The notes under the pieces were generated by a model. It had not been told where the DNA came from. It did not search any database and saw only the letters and a program-made list of their open reading frames with translations. Shown here piece after piece: positions 1 through 9,000 of a DNA stretch of 64,000 bases; position 1 is the first letter of the stretch; every line of letters begins with the position of its first letter. The DNA is from an uncultured Prevotellaceae bacterium (lineage in GTDB: Bacteria > Bacteroidota > Bacteroidia > Bacteroidales > Bacteroidaceae). The stretch lies in contig OMRP01000008.1 of NCBI GenBank assembly GCA_900313615.1, positions 1-64,000 on the forward strand. Reading direction: 5' to 3'. A program made the position numbers and the translations under genes.

Positions 1-714
1 GGCCAGTCGCTTAACAAGCATATCCCAATCGTTGGAATGCGTTTATCGAGTAAGCATATCCCTGCATTTGTCAAGGAACTGCGTTCTCTTGCTGACAAGG
101 CAGGGCTGTGGTGGGATACAAAGGCCCCTGTTACCGGCATCGAGGATGCAGCAGTCCTGTTCGATACAAACTTCAAGAACGTGACGGCATGGTTTGATAT
201 AGGTACACCACCAGAACCGGAGTATCACAACATGAAGGATGCCCATGTGGAGGCTTATACGCAGATGATGTTCTTGGGTGATGATGCTGTATATCTTAGT
301 GTGGCACCTATCGTTGATAAGGACAAGAACCGCCATCCCGGCTTTATCCTGCCTTTCGGCTCGAAGCAGGAGATTGATGCGTTTATCAAGGCTGTTGAAA
401 GTCTGAATCCGAATGTTGAAGAAGCCTATTGTCTCTATTGCGATGCGAACCTGACAACGTGTGAAGCCCATAAGAAGAACTGTCCGTATGCTCTTGATAC
501 GGAAGAGAACGACAGCTCGCCGTCGTCGCAAAGTACACAATCGGTACAGCATCCGCATGAAATTCATATCACTTGTCCGCAATGTGGTGCCGTGTTCTCT
601 GGCAAGTCGGCAAGTCTTGCCTTCAAGAACGGTCGTAACCACAACAAAGGCTGTCCGCTGTTCAATCAAGTTCCAGAGGTTCCACAAGTACCACAAGCCC
701 CCAAAATACAATAA
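1..714 (+). CDS. Cys-rich zinc-ribbon-like protein, 5' end beyond window
   Basis: The reading frame is open from the first base, so the gene probably starts upstream; the first internal ATG is at 37. I do not recognise a named family for the N-terminal 130 residues. The C-terminal part carries two Cys/His modules: CLYC followed by a His and CPYA, and CPQCG followed by H..GCP. Both fit a C-x2-C...H-x3-C zinc-ribbon-like pattern. Between them lies a Ser/Gln-rich linker, and the end is Pro/Val/Gln-rich. The next gene starts 4 nt after the stop and has the same Cys/His module, so the two are probably co-transcribed and related. No signal peptide can be judged because the N-terminus is missing. 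Function unknown; metal or redox binding is an inference from the cysteines. Confidence 0.75.
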   Translation, partial: GQSLNKHIPIVGMRLSSKHIPAFVKELRSLADKAGLWWDTKAPVTGIEDAAVLFDTNFKNVTAWFDIGTPPEPEYHNMKDAHVEAYTQMMFLGDDAVYLSVAPIVDKDKNRHPGFILPFGSKQEIDAFIKAVESLNPNVEEAYCLYCDANLTTCEAHKKNCPYALDTEENDSSPSSQSTQSVQHPHEIHITCPQCGAVFSGKSASLAFKNGRNHNKGCPLFNQVPEVPQVPQAPKIQ

Positions 715-718
715 GACT

Positions 719-2062
719 ATGAAACGTATAGCCCTTTTTATACCAATGGCACTTGCTGCAGCGGTATCTGTATATGCACAGATTCCTACAGTGTCTGGCG
801 GTGTTTGTGCCAACTGTGAAAAGGCTCGCTTTGAGAAAAAGGGCGGGCAGTGGGTTGAGGTGACACCCCACGCCTCCAGTTGCCCCTATTACTCGGCACC
901 GTCTAGCGAGGAGTCATCATCAAGCAGTTCGTCGTCGAGTTCAGGCTCAACCCATTTGCGTGACTACAAGCCGCTTCCCGAAGTTAAAAGCCGATTGAAT
1001 ATTTCGTCCGGTAAATATCACTGTATGTATAATGCCGGTGATGGAGATCACATGATTACCTGCCCCGCTTGCGGCAACGTGGCTCATGAACGCTGGTGTG
1101 CTTTTGCCTTGACGCAGAAAGCGGCTATTGAGGCGAAGACCAAAGCACTTGCCGCAACCACACCCGAAGGACGACGTAAGGCGATAATAGATTTTCATGT
1201 TTGTGAGGATAACTTGCACAATTCCTTCAATTATTGGATGGCTAAATTTACAAAAGAGCGTGAAGAAGCCGAGCGCAAGGCTCAATCAACCCAGCAGGAC
1301 AATGCCACATATACGCACACTGTCGCCCCAGGAACGTATTTAGCACAACACTACGACAAGGAACTGACTTTCGGTGGCTACTTCGCACGTGCTATCGGAG
1401 CCACCATGCCCAATGGTGAGGAACGCTGGTTGCTTTACACAACCGACGGTGAGGAAGTGGGTCAGTTCTCCAAGGTGGAATTTGTCGAGGCTAACGGCAT
1501 CAACCAGTATATTCTTGTCCGTGACAATAATGGCAAGTGGGGCATCTACAGCCGTGGCGGCACCAAGATGTGCGAGCCTAAGTTTGAGAGCGTCAAGATG
1601 TTATCGACTGTTGTCAATGAGATTGGAGGGAAGATGGTGGTCTTTGATGTTACCATGAGAAATAATAGTGGCGTACTCCAGCATGGTATTTACAACCCCG
1701 ACATCGAAGACATGAATCAGGGGCTAAATGAGAATAATAACCCCATGACTATTCCGTGCGTGTATGACTATGTGGAACTGATTGACCGCAGCGGCACGTA
1801 TGACGGCGTACTGGTAAAGGTGAGGAAAAATGGTTTGTCGGGTGTTATCGGCACTTTCAACGGTACGGTGAAGATTCCCGTCGCTTATTCTTATATCAAC
1901 ACTTACTTCACCCTCAAGGGCGGCATGTATCTGCTTGTGGGCGACGGCAACCGCATGGGTGCTTATCATGTGGACGAAGAGGTGGAAGAAGTAGTCCCCA
2001 TTACCGATGGTTACACACTTGACAAAGTAAAAAGTCTTATCGCTGAAAAAGAAAAGGAATGA
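719..2062 (+). CDS. Exported Cys-module and WG-repeat protein
   Basis: A 447-aa protein. I chose the ATG at 719 rather than the longer open frame from 461 because it gives a clean signal peptide (MKRIALFIPMALAAAVSVYAQ) and overlaps nothing. The mature N-terminus has C-A-N-C, then H-x3-SCPYY, followed by a poly-Ser linker and the motif STHLRDYKP. A second module is CPACG...H..WC. From about residue 190 the sequence has WG-repeat character (for example KWGIYSRGGTKMCEPKFESV), a repeat typical of Bacteroidota exported proteins. The layout closely matches the minus-strand gene at 13871-15643, including the STHLRDY string, so these are paralogues. Location is periplasm or cell surface. Function unknown. 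Confidence 0.85.
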   Translation: MKRIALFIPMALAAAVSVYAQIPTVSGGVCANCEKARFEKKGGQWVEVTPHASSCPYYSAPSSEESSSSSSSSSSGSTHLRDYKPLPEVKSRLNISSGKYHCMYNAGDGDHMITCPACGNVAHERWCAFALTQKAAIEAKTKALAATTPEGRRKAIIDFHVCEDNLHNSFNYWMAKFTKEREEAERKAQSTQQDNATYTHTVAPGTYLAQHYDKELTFGGYFARAIGATMPNGEERWLLYTTDGEEVGQFSKVEFVEANGINQYILVRDNNGKWGIYSRGGTKMCEPKFESVKMLSTVVNEIGGKMVVFDVTMRNNSGVLQHGIYNPDIEDMNQGLNENNNPMTIPCVYDYVELIDRSGTYDGVLVKVRKNGLSGVIGTFNGTVKIPVAYSYINTYFTLKGGMYLLVGDGNRMGAYHVDEEVEEVVPITDGYTLDKVKSLIAEKEKE

Positions 2063-2132
2063 AAACGTGAGCCTCACTGCGGCTGGCGCGACTATCATCC
2101 ATAAAGAGAATAACTAATAAAACAATACCATT

Positions 2133-2675
2133 ATGAAACGATTCATTTTATCATTAGCAATTATCCTGATGGCAGGAATTTCTGCTCAGGCGCAGACGAG
2201 TGAGAAAGAGGAGTTTGCACGCAATTACGAACAGGCACAGACGGGTGATCCTGTTGCTATGAATGAATTGGGTAAGTGCTATTACTATGGAAGAGGCGTT
2301 GCCAAGAATCCAGAGGAAGGCTTCAAGTGGTTTCTCAAGGCTGCACATCAAAACAATGTGAATGCCATTGAAATGGTTGCATATATGTATGATTATGGCG
2401 AAGGAACAGATTTTGATCTTATAGAAAGCATTTACTGGAACAAGAAAGGTGCTGAAATGGGTAGCGGATACTGTATGTGCCAATTGGGACTTTTCTATTT
2501 AGGTGAAAATAAAATCATGTATCCCGTTAACGTTGAAAACAAAGATGGCGGTCACGACGAGATTTACGAGACCTTTATAGATAAGAAGAAGGGCATAGAA
2601 TGGTTGAAGAAGTCTGCTCGCACCGGCTATAAGTTTGCGCAAAGTACGCTGGAAGATTATAACGAGAAGTGGTAG
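2133..2675 (+). CDS. Exported Sel1-like repeat protein
   Basis: A 180-aa protein with a signal peptide (MKRFILSLAIILMAGISAQAQ) followed by Sel1-type repeats. One clear repeat is AMNELGKCYYYGRGVAKNP followed by EGFKWFLKAA; a second covers the segment with YMYDYGEG and WNKKGAEMG, and a degenerate third is near the C-terminus (KGIEWLKKSARTGYKFAQ). Sel1 repeats are alpha-helical scaffolds for protein interaction, so it is likely a periplasmic adaptor; the partner is not evident. It lies 70 nt after the Cys-module/WG-repeat gene on the same strand and may be the last gene of that unit. A strong hairpin at 2726-2753 closes the region. Confidence 0.85.
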   Translation: MKRFILSLAIILMAGISAQAQTSEKEEFARNYEQAQTGDPVAMNELGKCYYYGRGVAKNPEEGFKWFLKAAHQNNVNAIEMVAYMYDYGEGTDFDLIESIYWNKKGAEMGSGYCMCQLGLFYLGENKIMYPVNVENKDGGHDEIYETFIDKKKGIEWLKKSARTGYKFAQSTLEDYNEKW

Positions 2676-2725
2676 GGATCCCCCTCCAGCTCCCCTAAAA
2701 AAAGGGAGAGCCTATAATTTACGAC

Positions 2726-2753
2726 ATAAATGGCGGGACTCCCCGCCATTTAT
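2726..2753. terminator. Bidirectional terminator between convergent genes
   Basis: A perfect 12-bp stem (ATAAATGGCGGG / CCCGCCATTTAT) with a 4-nt loop ACTC sits between the Sel1-repeat gene and the convergent aminopeptidase gene. It abuts the aminopeptidase stop codon, so it can serve both strands. A GC-rich element (CCCCTCCAGCTCCCC type) lies just upstream at about 2679-2710. Confidence 0.75.
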
Positions 2754-4150
2754 TATTGTGCCATAAAATCCTCTACATCCTTCGGGTGGTAGGGGATTCG
2801 TTTTTCTCCTAAGAAGCGGCAGCCGTCTTTGGTAATCAGCACGTCGTCCTCGATGCGGATGCCACCGAAGTCTTTGTATGTCTCTATCTTGTCGAAGTTC
2901 AGCCACTCGGCACAATGGCCTTTTGAACGCCAGTCGTCGATGAGGGCGGGAATGAAGTAGATGCCCGGTTCATCGGTAACCACAAAGCCCTCTTCAAGGC
3001 GGCGGCCCATGCGAAGTGCGTTTGTGCCGAACTGTTCCAGATTGGGGCGGGTCTCTTCGTCAAAACCCACGTAAATCTGTCCCAGGCCTTCCATGTCATG
3101 CACGTCCATGCCCATCATGTGACCTAGACCGTGAGGTAGGAACAGGGCGTGTGCACCGGCGGCCACGGCTTCGTCAACGTCGCCTTTCATCAGTCCCAAC
3201 TCTTTCAAGCGCTCGGTCATCATGCGGCACACGGCAAAGTGAACATCCATATATTTCACGCCGGGCTTGGCCACGTCTAGTACGTAGTCGTGGCAGGCTT
3301 CTACAATGCTGTATATCTCGCGCTGACGCTGGGTGAAACGGCCACTGACGGGGAATGTACGGGTATGGTCTGAACAGTAATGCTCCAAAGTCTCGCCTCC
3401 GCAGTCGCACAGGGCCAGACGACCGTCTTCCAATGGGGCCATAGTGGGAACGCCATGCATAATCTCGCCATGTTGGGTGAAGATAGTGGCAAAACTTACC
3501 TTGGCTCCCCAAGCGTTGGCGGTGCCGTCGATGATGCCTCCGACGTATTTCTCAGTCAGTCCGGCACGGGCGGTATTCATGGCGGTGGTGTGCATCTGAT
3601 AACCAATCTCTGAGGCTCGCACCAGCTCTTCTATCTCCAACGGCTCTTTCGTGGAACGCATCTTCACCACGGCCTTAATAAGCTGCAACGAGGCGGCGTC
3701 TTTCTGCTCACGGGGATGGATGCCCAAGAGATCATGTATCAGAATCATCGTGTCATGACGGTAGGGAGGAAGGAAATGGATGGCTTGGCCCTGGCGCTGG
3801 GCTTTGGAGAATATCGCTGACAACTCGTTCATGGCACAACTCTTGGCGACGCCAGCTTGTTTGGCCATGTCACTCACACTGTCAACACTGCCATACCAGA
3901 CGATGTCTTCTATGTCAATGTCATCGCCCACAAGTATCTCGTCGCCATTGTCCACGTCGATGATGCCCACCAAACCGTCCCTTTTCTGACCAAAATAGTA
4001 TAAAAAGGTGGAGTCTTGGCGGAATGGATAATAGGCGTTGTTGGGATAGTTGCAAGGCGATTCGTTGTTGCCGAATAAAACTACCAAACCGCTGCCCATC
4101 AATTCGTTAAGGCGGCGGCGACGGTGTATGTAAGTCTCTTTGTTGAACAT
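2753..4150 (-). CDS. pepP: Xaa-Pro aminopeptidase (M24B)
   Basis: A 465-aa aminopeptidase P, which removes an N-terminal residue preceding proline. The N-terminal third is the creatinase/AMP_N domain (from YIHRRRRLNELM); the C-terminal part is the pita-bread M24 fold. The metal ligands are visible: the Asp of ALCDCGG, the Asp of CSDHTRTF, the His of FLPHGLGHMMG, the Glu of TDEPGIYF and the Glu of GGIRIEDDVL. There is no signal peptide, so it is cytoplasmic, probably with two Mn ions. Length fits the family. A Bacteroidota -7 element lies about 40 nt upstream of the ATG, in a divergent promoter region shared with the GYF_2-CD225 genes. It ends at a bidirectional terminator. Confidence 0.93.
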   Translation of the reverse strand: MFNKETYIHRRRRLNELMGSGLVVLFGNNESPCNYPNNAYYPFRQDSTFLYYFGQKRDGLVGIIDVDNGDEILVGDDIDIEDIVWYGSVDSVSDMAKQAGVAKSCAMNELSAIFSKAQRQGQAIHFLPPYRHDTMILIHDLLGIHPREQKDAASLQLIKAVVKMRSTKEPLEIEELVRASEIGYQMHTTAMNTARAGLTEKYVGGIIDGTANAWGAKVSFATIFTQHGEIMHGVPTMAPLEDGRLALCDCGGETLEHYCSDHTRTFPVSGRFTQRQREIYSIVEACHDYVLDVAKPGVKYMDVHFAVCRMMTERLKELGLMKGDVDEAVAAGAHALFLPHGLGHMMGMDVHDMEGLGQIYVGFDEETRPNLEQFGTNALRMGRRLEEGFVVTDEPGIYFIPALIDDWRSKGHCAEWLNFDKIETYKDFGGIRIEDDVLITKDGCRFLGEKRIPYHPKDVEDFMAQ

Positions 4151-4188
4151 GATGTGTGTTTTTTCAGACGATTTCTATCAATTTTTTG

Positions 4189-4228
4189 CAAAGATAAGTT
4201 TTTTTATACAAAAAAGATATTATCTTTG
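4189..4228. promoter_or_regulatory. Divergent -7 promoter elements
   Basis: Two copies of the Bacteroidota -7 box TATCTTTG face away from each other: one on the minus strand at 4189-4196, driving the aminopeptidase gene (ATG at 4150), and one on the plus strand at 4221-4228, driving the GYF_2-CD225 gene (ATG at 4323). The spacer is very A/T-rich. A clear -33 TTTG is not evident for either, so the exact start sites are uncertain. The plus transcript would have a leader of roughly 90 nt. Confidence 0.65.
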
Positions 4229-4322
4229 CATTAAAAATTGTAAATCAACAAAATCATAACACCCCTAACCCCTGCACTCTATACTTTACACTATTAATCC
4301 GAAACCCTAAACCCTTCAACAC

Positions 4323-4907
4323 ATGAAATACTACATCATTCAAAATGGTCAGCAGATGGGTCCGTATACCATCGAACAACTGAGAATCTACCATGTCACT
4401 CCCGAAACCGATGTGTGGACGGAAGGCATGGCTAATTGGGCCAAGGCAAAAGACATCCCCGCACTGGCACCTCTCTTTGCAGGCGTGGCTGGCGGTGCAA
4501 TGCCGGGTGCTACGGTGGTTCAGCCCCAAGGTGCGGCCAATAGCGGACAGTACCAGCAGACTGCCGGAAACCAATATCAACAGGCATCCAATAACCAATA
4601 CCAGCAGGCGCAACCCTCATCTTACGGAGGCTATCCTCCCAAGACATGGGTGGTAGAGGCTATCCTCGTAACGCTCTTCTGCTGCATGCCTTTCGGTGTC
4701 GTCGGTCTTGTACACGCTACCATGGTGAGCCTTTACTATAACCGTGGTGAATTTGAAGCGGCGGAACAGGCTAGCAAGACAGCTGGAAAATGGGTGAAGA
4801 TAGCATTCATCATCGGACTGATCGTCATCATCCTCTATGTGGTCCTCATACTTGTGATGGGAGTATCACTGAATAATGCTTACCGCCGTAGCTTGTATGG
4901 GTACTGA
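4323..4907 (+). CDS. GYF_2 - CD225/dispanin membrane protein (copy 1)
   Basis: A 194-aa protein with two recognisable parts. Residues 1-55 form a GYF_2 (DUF4339) domain (YYIIQNGQQMGPYTIEQL ... VWTEGMANWAKA), a small fold proposed to bind peptides. After a Gln/Asn/Tyr-rich linker (about 60-105) comes a CD225/dispanin-type region with two membrane spans: VEAILVTLFCCMPFGVVGL and FIIGLIVIILYVVLILVMG. The Cys-Cys pair in the first span and the intervening AEQASKTAGKW loop are typical of the family. The next gene has the same architecture, pointing to tandem duplication. Eukaryotic CD225 proteins affect membrane fusion; bacterial functions are largely unknown. It heads a plus-strand run that ends with a TPR-CHAT gene. 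Confidence 0.88.
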   Translation: MKYYIIQNGQQMGPYTIEQLRIYHVTPETDVWTEGMANWAKAKDIPALAPLFAGVAGGAMPGATVVQPQGAANSGQYQQTAGNQYQQASNNQYQQAQPSSYGGYPPKTWVVEAILVTLFCCMPFGVVGLVHATMVSLYYNRGEFEAAEQASKTAGKWVKIAFIIGLIVIILYVVLILVMGVSLNNAYRRSLYGY

Positions 4908-4980
4908 TAACCCATCCGTGCTTACTTTTTGCCCACCAGGCTTTCCTCTCTCGTAGAACAATCTATAAAAAAATATAATA

Positions 4981-5559
4981 ATGCAGTACTATTTCATTCA
5001 GAACGGCCAACAGATGGGACCGTTCACCCTTGAGCAACTAAGAGCATATAGCATCACACCTGATACGGATGTGTGGTGTGAAGGCATGACCAACTGGGCT
5101 AAAGCCAGTACCGTTCCTTCGTTGGCTCCGCTCTTCATCGGCATGGGTTCCACTCCACCTCCAGGAGGCGGCATGGGCGGATACCAAAGCAATGGCGTTT
5201 ATGGCCAGCAACAGAACTTTGGCCAACAGAGCTATCAGCAGCAAGCCTACCAGCAACCCGGTTATCAGCAGCCATATCAACAACAGCCAGCAAACGGAGG
5301 CTATCCTCCCAAGTCGTGGATGGTGGAGTCGATTCTCGTACTCATCTTCTGCTGTCTGCCCTTCGGCATTGTGGGTGTGGTGTATGCCTCGAAGGTGGAT
5401 GGACTGTATCACTCCGGTAGGTATGCCGAGGCCGAGCAGGCAAGTCGCGACGCTGGCAAATGGACCAAAATCGGCTTCTTCCTCGGCTTGGCGGTTATCG
5501 CACTGTATATTATTCTAATAGCGGCCGGAGCTATCACCACGGCATCGCTTTACGGCTAA
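4981..5559 (+). CDS. GYF_2 - CD225/dispanin membrane protein (copy 2)
   Basis: A 192-aa paralogue of the preceding gene, 73 nt downstream. The GYF_2 domain (YYFIQNGQQMGPFTLEQL ... VWCEGMTNWAKA) and the CD225 region (ESILVLIFCCLPFGIVGV, then AEQASRDAGKWTK and a second membrane span) align residue for residue with copy 1. The linkers differ: this one is rich in QQ-x-Y repeats and Gly/Pro, a low-complexity tether that could carry the peptide-binding domain away from the membrane. The two copies are not identical in DNA, so the duplication is old. The predicted topology is a cytoplasmic GYF_2 with two C-terminal spans. Confidence 0.88.
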   Translation: MQYYFIQNGQQMGPFTLEQLRAYSITPDTDVWCEGMTNWAKASTVPSLAPLFIGMGSTPPPGGGMGGYQSNGVYGQQQNFGQQSYQQQAYQQPGYQQPYQQQPANGGYPPKSWMVESILVLIFCCLPFGIVGVVYASKVDGLYHSGRYAEAEQASRDAGKWTKIGFFLGLAVIALYIILIAAGAITTASLYG

Positions 5560-5573
5560 TAGTAGTCTGACGG

Positions 5574-5939
5574 ATGCGCAAAGTCATCGTTGGGATTCTC
5601 TTGCTCATCGTAGCGGTATATGTCTATTCGGCATTCGACCCGTCTGTGAACGCATGGTTCCCAAAATGTCCGTTTTTCGTGCTCACAGGACTGAAATGTC
5701 CAGGATGTGGGTCACAGCGGGCGGTGCATAGTCTCTTACATGGCGATGTGGGCGGAGCGTTCGCCTACAACGCCATGTTGGTATTGTCTCTACCCTTGGT
5801 GGCTTTCCTGATATACGTGGAGTGCATGAGAACACGAAAACCTCAACTCTATAGTCGTGTTCATAACCCATGGGTTCCCATCGTCGTTGCCATCCTCTTC
5901 CTTGCGTGGGCCATCGGGCGAAATATTTGGAATTGGTAA
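5574..5939 (+). CDS. DUF2752 membrane protein
   Basis: A 121-aa protein with the hallmark of DUF2752: CPFFVLTGLKCPGCGSQRA, a downstream HSLLHGD and AFAYN. The N-terminal segment (VIVGILLLIVAVYVYSAF), a central stretch (AMLVLSLPLVAFLIYVECM) and a C-terminal one (VPIVVAILFLAWAIG) are hydrophobic, giving about three membrane spans. The role of DUF2752 is unknown; the conserved CPGCG suggests metal or disulfide chemistry at the membrane. It starts only 14 nt after the second GYF_2-CD225 gene. CD225 and DUF2752 genes are commonly neighbours in Bacteroidota, which I recall as family knowledge rather than something tested here. Confidence 0.87.
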   Translation: MRKVIVGILLLIVAVYVYSAFDPSVNAWFPKCPFFVLTGLKCPGCGSQRAVHSLLHGDVGGAFAYNAMLVLSLPLVAFLIYVECMRTRKPQLYSRVHNPWVPIVVAILFLAWAIGRNIWNW

Positions 5940-5958
5940 TCTTTTTCGACACTCTTTA

Positions 5959-5990
5959 CTCCCTCCCTAGGGAGGGGCGGGGTGGGTATT
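5959..5990. repeat. Dispersed GC-rich palindromic element
   Basis: A short intergenic element with the palindromic core CCCTCCCTAGGGAGGG followed by a G-rich half (CGGGGTGGG). Related elements occur near 2679, 10117, 10214, 21022, 27276 and 45757. All lie between genes. It may act as a hairpin or a REP-like sequence. Confidence 0.65.
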
Positions 5991-6008
5991 CCGTAACTCT
6001 CTCTTCCC

Positions 6009-9000
6009 ATGAAAAACCTCCTCCTCTTATTCTTCATCCTTCTTTCGCTGCCTACTTTCGCCCAACAGTCCCGCACAGACAGCATCGCTCTCTCCGACAA
6101 ACTCTATGACGAGGGGGTGTTCTTCTACCATGACAAAAAATACGATAAGGCGGCTAAGATTTTTGAACAACTGCGAACCATCGACGAACAACTCTACGAT
6201 TCGCTTGACCAACGTCATTTCTATGCGAGCGACTGGCTCGCTTCCTGTTATGGGAAGATGGGAAGGACGGCTGAGGCGATAGAACTGTCCAGCGATTTTG
6301 AACTGCCGCCGGTAGAAAGATGGGGCAGGGAGGTCATCGACTCATTGTCGTATTTGGCTATGCAACATTTTGATGCAGGTAGTATTGAAGATGCTTTATT
6401 CTACTTGCGAGAGGTGGTTAGGATGGAGCGTGATTGGAATGGTGAAAAAGCAACCACCTACGCGGGTGCCTTAAATTTCCTGTCGTATGTCCTTAGCTCT
6501 GGTGGCTATTCCGAACAGGCGGAAGTAACAAGCAGAGAATGCCTGAAGGTGTTGTCTCACCACCTGAAAAAGGATAGCTATACATACGCCACGTATCATT
6601 ATACGCTTGTTGAGACACTTGTGGGGATGAAACGTTTTGATGAGGCGCTGGACATCATAAGAGGACTGGAGCCGATATATGAAAAGTATGGTGATGATAA
6701 GTCGAAAAACTATTTAAGCCTTCTCTTCGTGAAAATGTATGCGCTCTATTGGAAAGGTGGGGTGGATGAATTGGAGGCAACGGCTTCAAAACTCCTTCGG
6801 GGATGTGAGAAGGCGGGACTTGTCAATAACTATATGTACGGCACAGCATTGGGAATGATGGGGGAAACGGCGAATATCAAGGGTGATGGCCAAAAGGGCA
6901 TGGAACTGCTGAAAAAAGCGGATGAGGCGTTGACGGTATGTGAAGATGAAGACCCTAACTTACACCCTCATTATCTTTCTCTGTTGGCTCAAATGTATGC
7001 GGCAGCGGGCAACGGCAATGAGGCGAAAGCGTATGCGGAAAAAGGACTGGACCTCTGCCGTGGTACGATGGTTGGTGGCCCCATATATAATCAACTGCTC
7101 ATGTTGAAAGGGGCGGCGGCCATCAATCTCAATGATAAATACAGGGGACTCACGTGGGTGGATCAGGCCATTGAGGGGTATCGGAAAATTGGACAGGTGG
7201 ACCATCTGCTCGTTGATGGTCTGAATGCCATGTCTTCTTATTATCGTTCGGTCAACAACCACCAAAAAGATATTGAGTATTCGCGGTTGCTCCTCGATAC
7301 GTATATGTCTATGCCTGACGTGGAGGATACAATCGTCGTGGCAAGCATGCTCAACCTGGCTCAGTCGCTCATCGCATACACTGAATTGGATTCGGCTAAG
7401 GTGATGACCAAACAGGCGGTGGACTTTGCTGAGAAAAAAATACCAGGCACGCTCTCTATGGGTAGTGTATACTACCTGGCGGCCCAACTCACCATCAATA
7501 TGGCGATGATCGACCAGAGCATCGATTATGTGAAAAAGGCGGCGGAGATATTCGAGCAATATCATGCTGACCAATACTTGTTCTCTGCAAAGGCGATGTT
7601 GGCGCTTGCCTATGCGGCGAAAAACGATTATGTCAATGCGGTGGAACAACAAACGAAGGTGCTGGAATATGTCAAACGAACGTTTGGGGAAAACTCCATG
7701 GAATATGGTGATGCGGCACAGTCGCTCGCCCAATATCAATTGTCATTGGGTGACATGCAGGGAGCTGGACAGACCATGGAAAAGGCGCAGGCGGTGTTCA
7801 ACGACTATCATGCCAATGCGGATAATTACAATGCGCTTGAGCGGTTGCAACTAGGTAATGAGTTCCTGGCGCGAGGTGATCCCTATACGGCGGATATAGT
7901 GTTTCTGCAGGCGTTGGAACTGATGGACAAAGATAGTTTGCAGCAGACGGTAAACTACGCATCGGCGCTATTGGGATTGGCTCAGTCGGAAGTGGGGATG
8001 GGCCATTGGAAACCGGCTTATGATTATGCTTGTCAGGGTATCGATATCATGGAGAAGATATTCGGACATGAGAAGGCGGTGGCTAATAGCGCACAACTCT
8101 ATTCACTTCGAGGACAACTGCTATTGATGCTTGGACGTAGTGCCGAGGCTTACGAAGAACTGCGTGAGGTGGAACAGGCCATCGCACGTTTCGTGTCAAC
8201 TGACCACATGGCTTATCTCCAGGCAGGATGGCAGGTGTGTAACGCGGCCATAGCTGACAACCGCAAAGAAGTGGCGGTGGAATATGCTGAAAAACTGTCG
8301 GGGCTCTTACGCGAATATATCCTTTCCAAATTCACGACCATGTCGCCACAGGAACGCATGGGCACATGGAACCAAAACGCGGCATTCTATGAAAATGTTC
8401 TCCCGGCAATGACCAACCGGTATAATGATGACATCGAGGTGGCTGGACGTCTGGCTGACTGTGCTTATGACGGACAACTCCTGGGCAAAGGACTCCTACT
8501 CACCACGGAGATAGAGATGAACAGATTGCTTCTTGAGAGTGGTGACCAACAGGCGATAGTGGCTTATAACCAACTGAAACAAAAGCGTTCGCTGCTTGAC
8601 CAACAGACGGCTATACCCAAGGAGCAACGTTCCGTCAATACCGACTCGTTACGACTTGAGTTGACGCGACTCGAAAGGCAACTGACATCCATGTCGACGG
8701 CGTATGGTGACTATACCAAACCGCTGCGAACCACATGGCTCGATGTGCAGAAGAGCTTGGATAAAAAAGATGTGGCCATCGAATTCGTTTCTTTCTTCCT
8801 AGATGAGGTTACCGACATGAACCAACGACAATATGCGGCACTCATCTTGAAGAAGGATATGGGGCACCCTGTACTAGTGCCTCTGTGCAGTGAACAACAA
8901 CTGCAAGACATCTCGGCCGAAGGGTGTTACAACACCGACTCGCTCGCGAAACTGGTTTGGCAACCGATGGCTGAATACCTCAACGGGGCTCATAGGGTGT

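Noticed and set aside
43..813. 256-codon open frame on the minus strand over the first two genes
   Set aside because: It is antisense to two Cys-module proteins with clear signal peptide and motifs; its own translation has no domain and no promoter.
6960..7739. 259-codon minus-strand frame inside the TPR-CHAT gene
   Set aside because: Opposite frame of a long, well-supported gene; no domain, odd composition.
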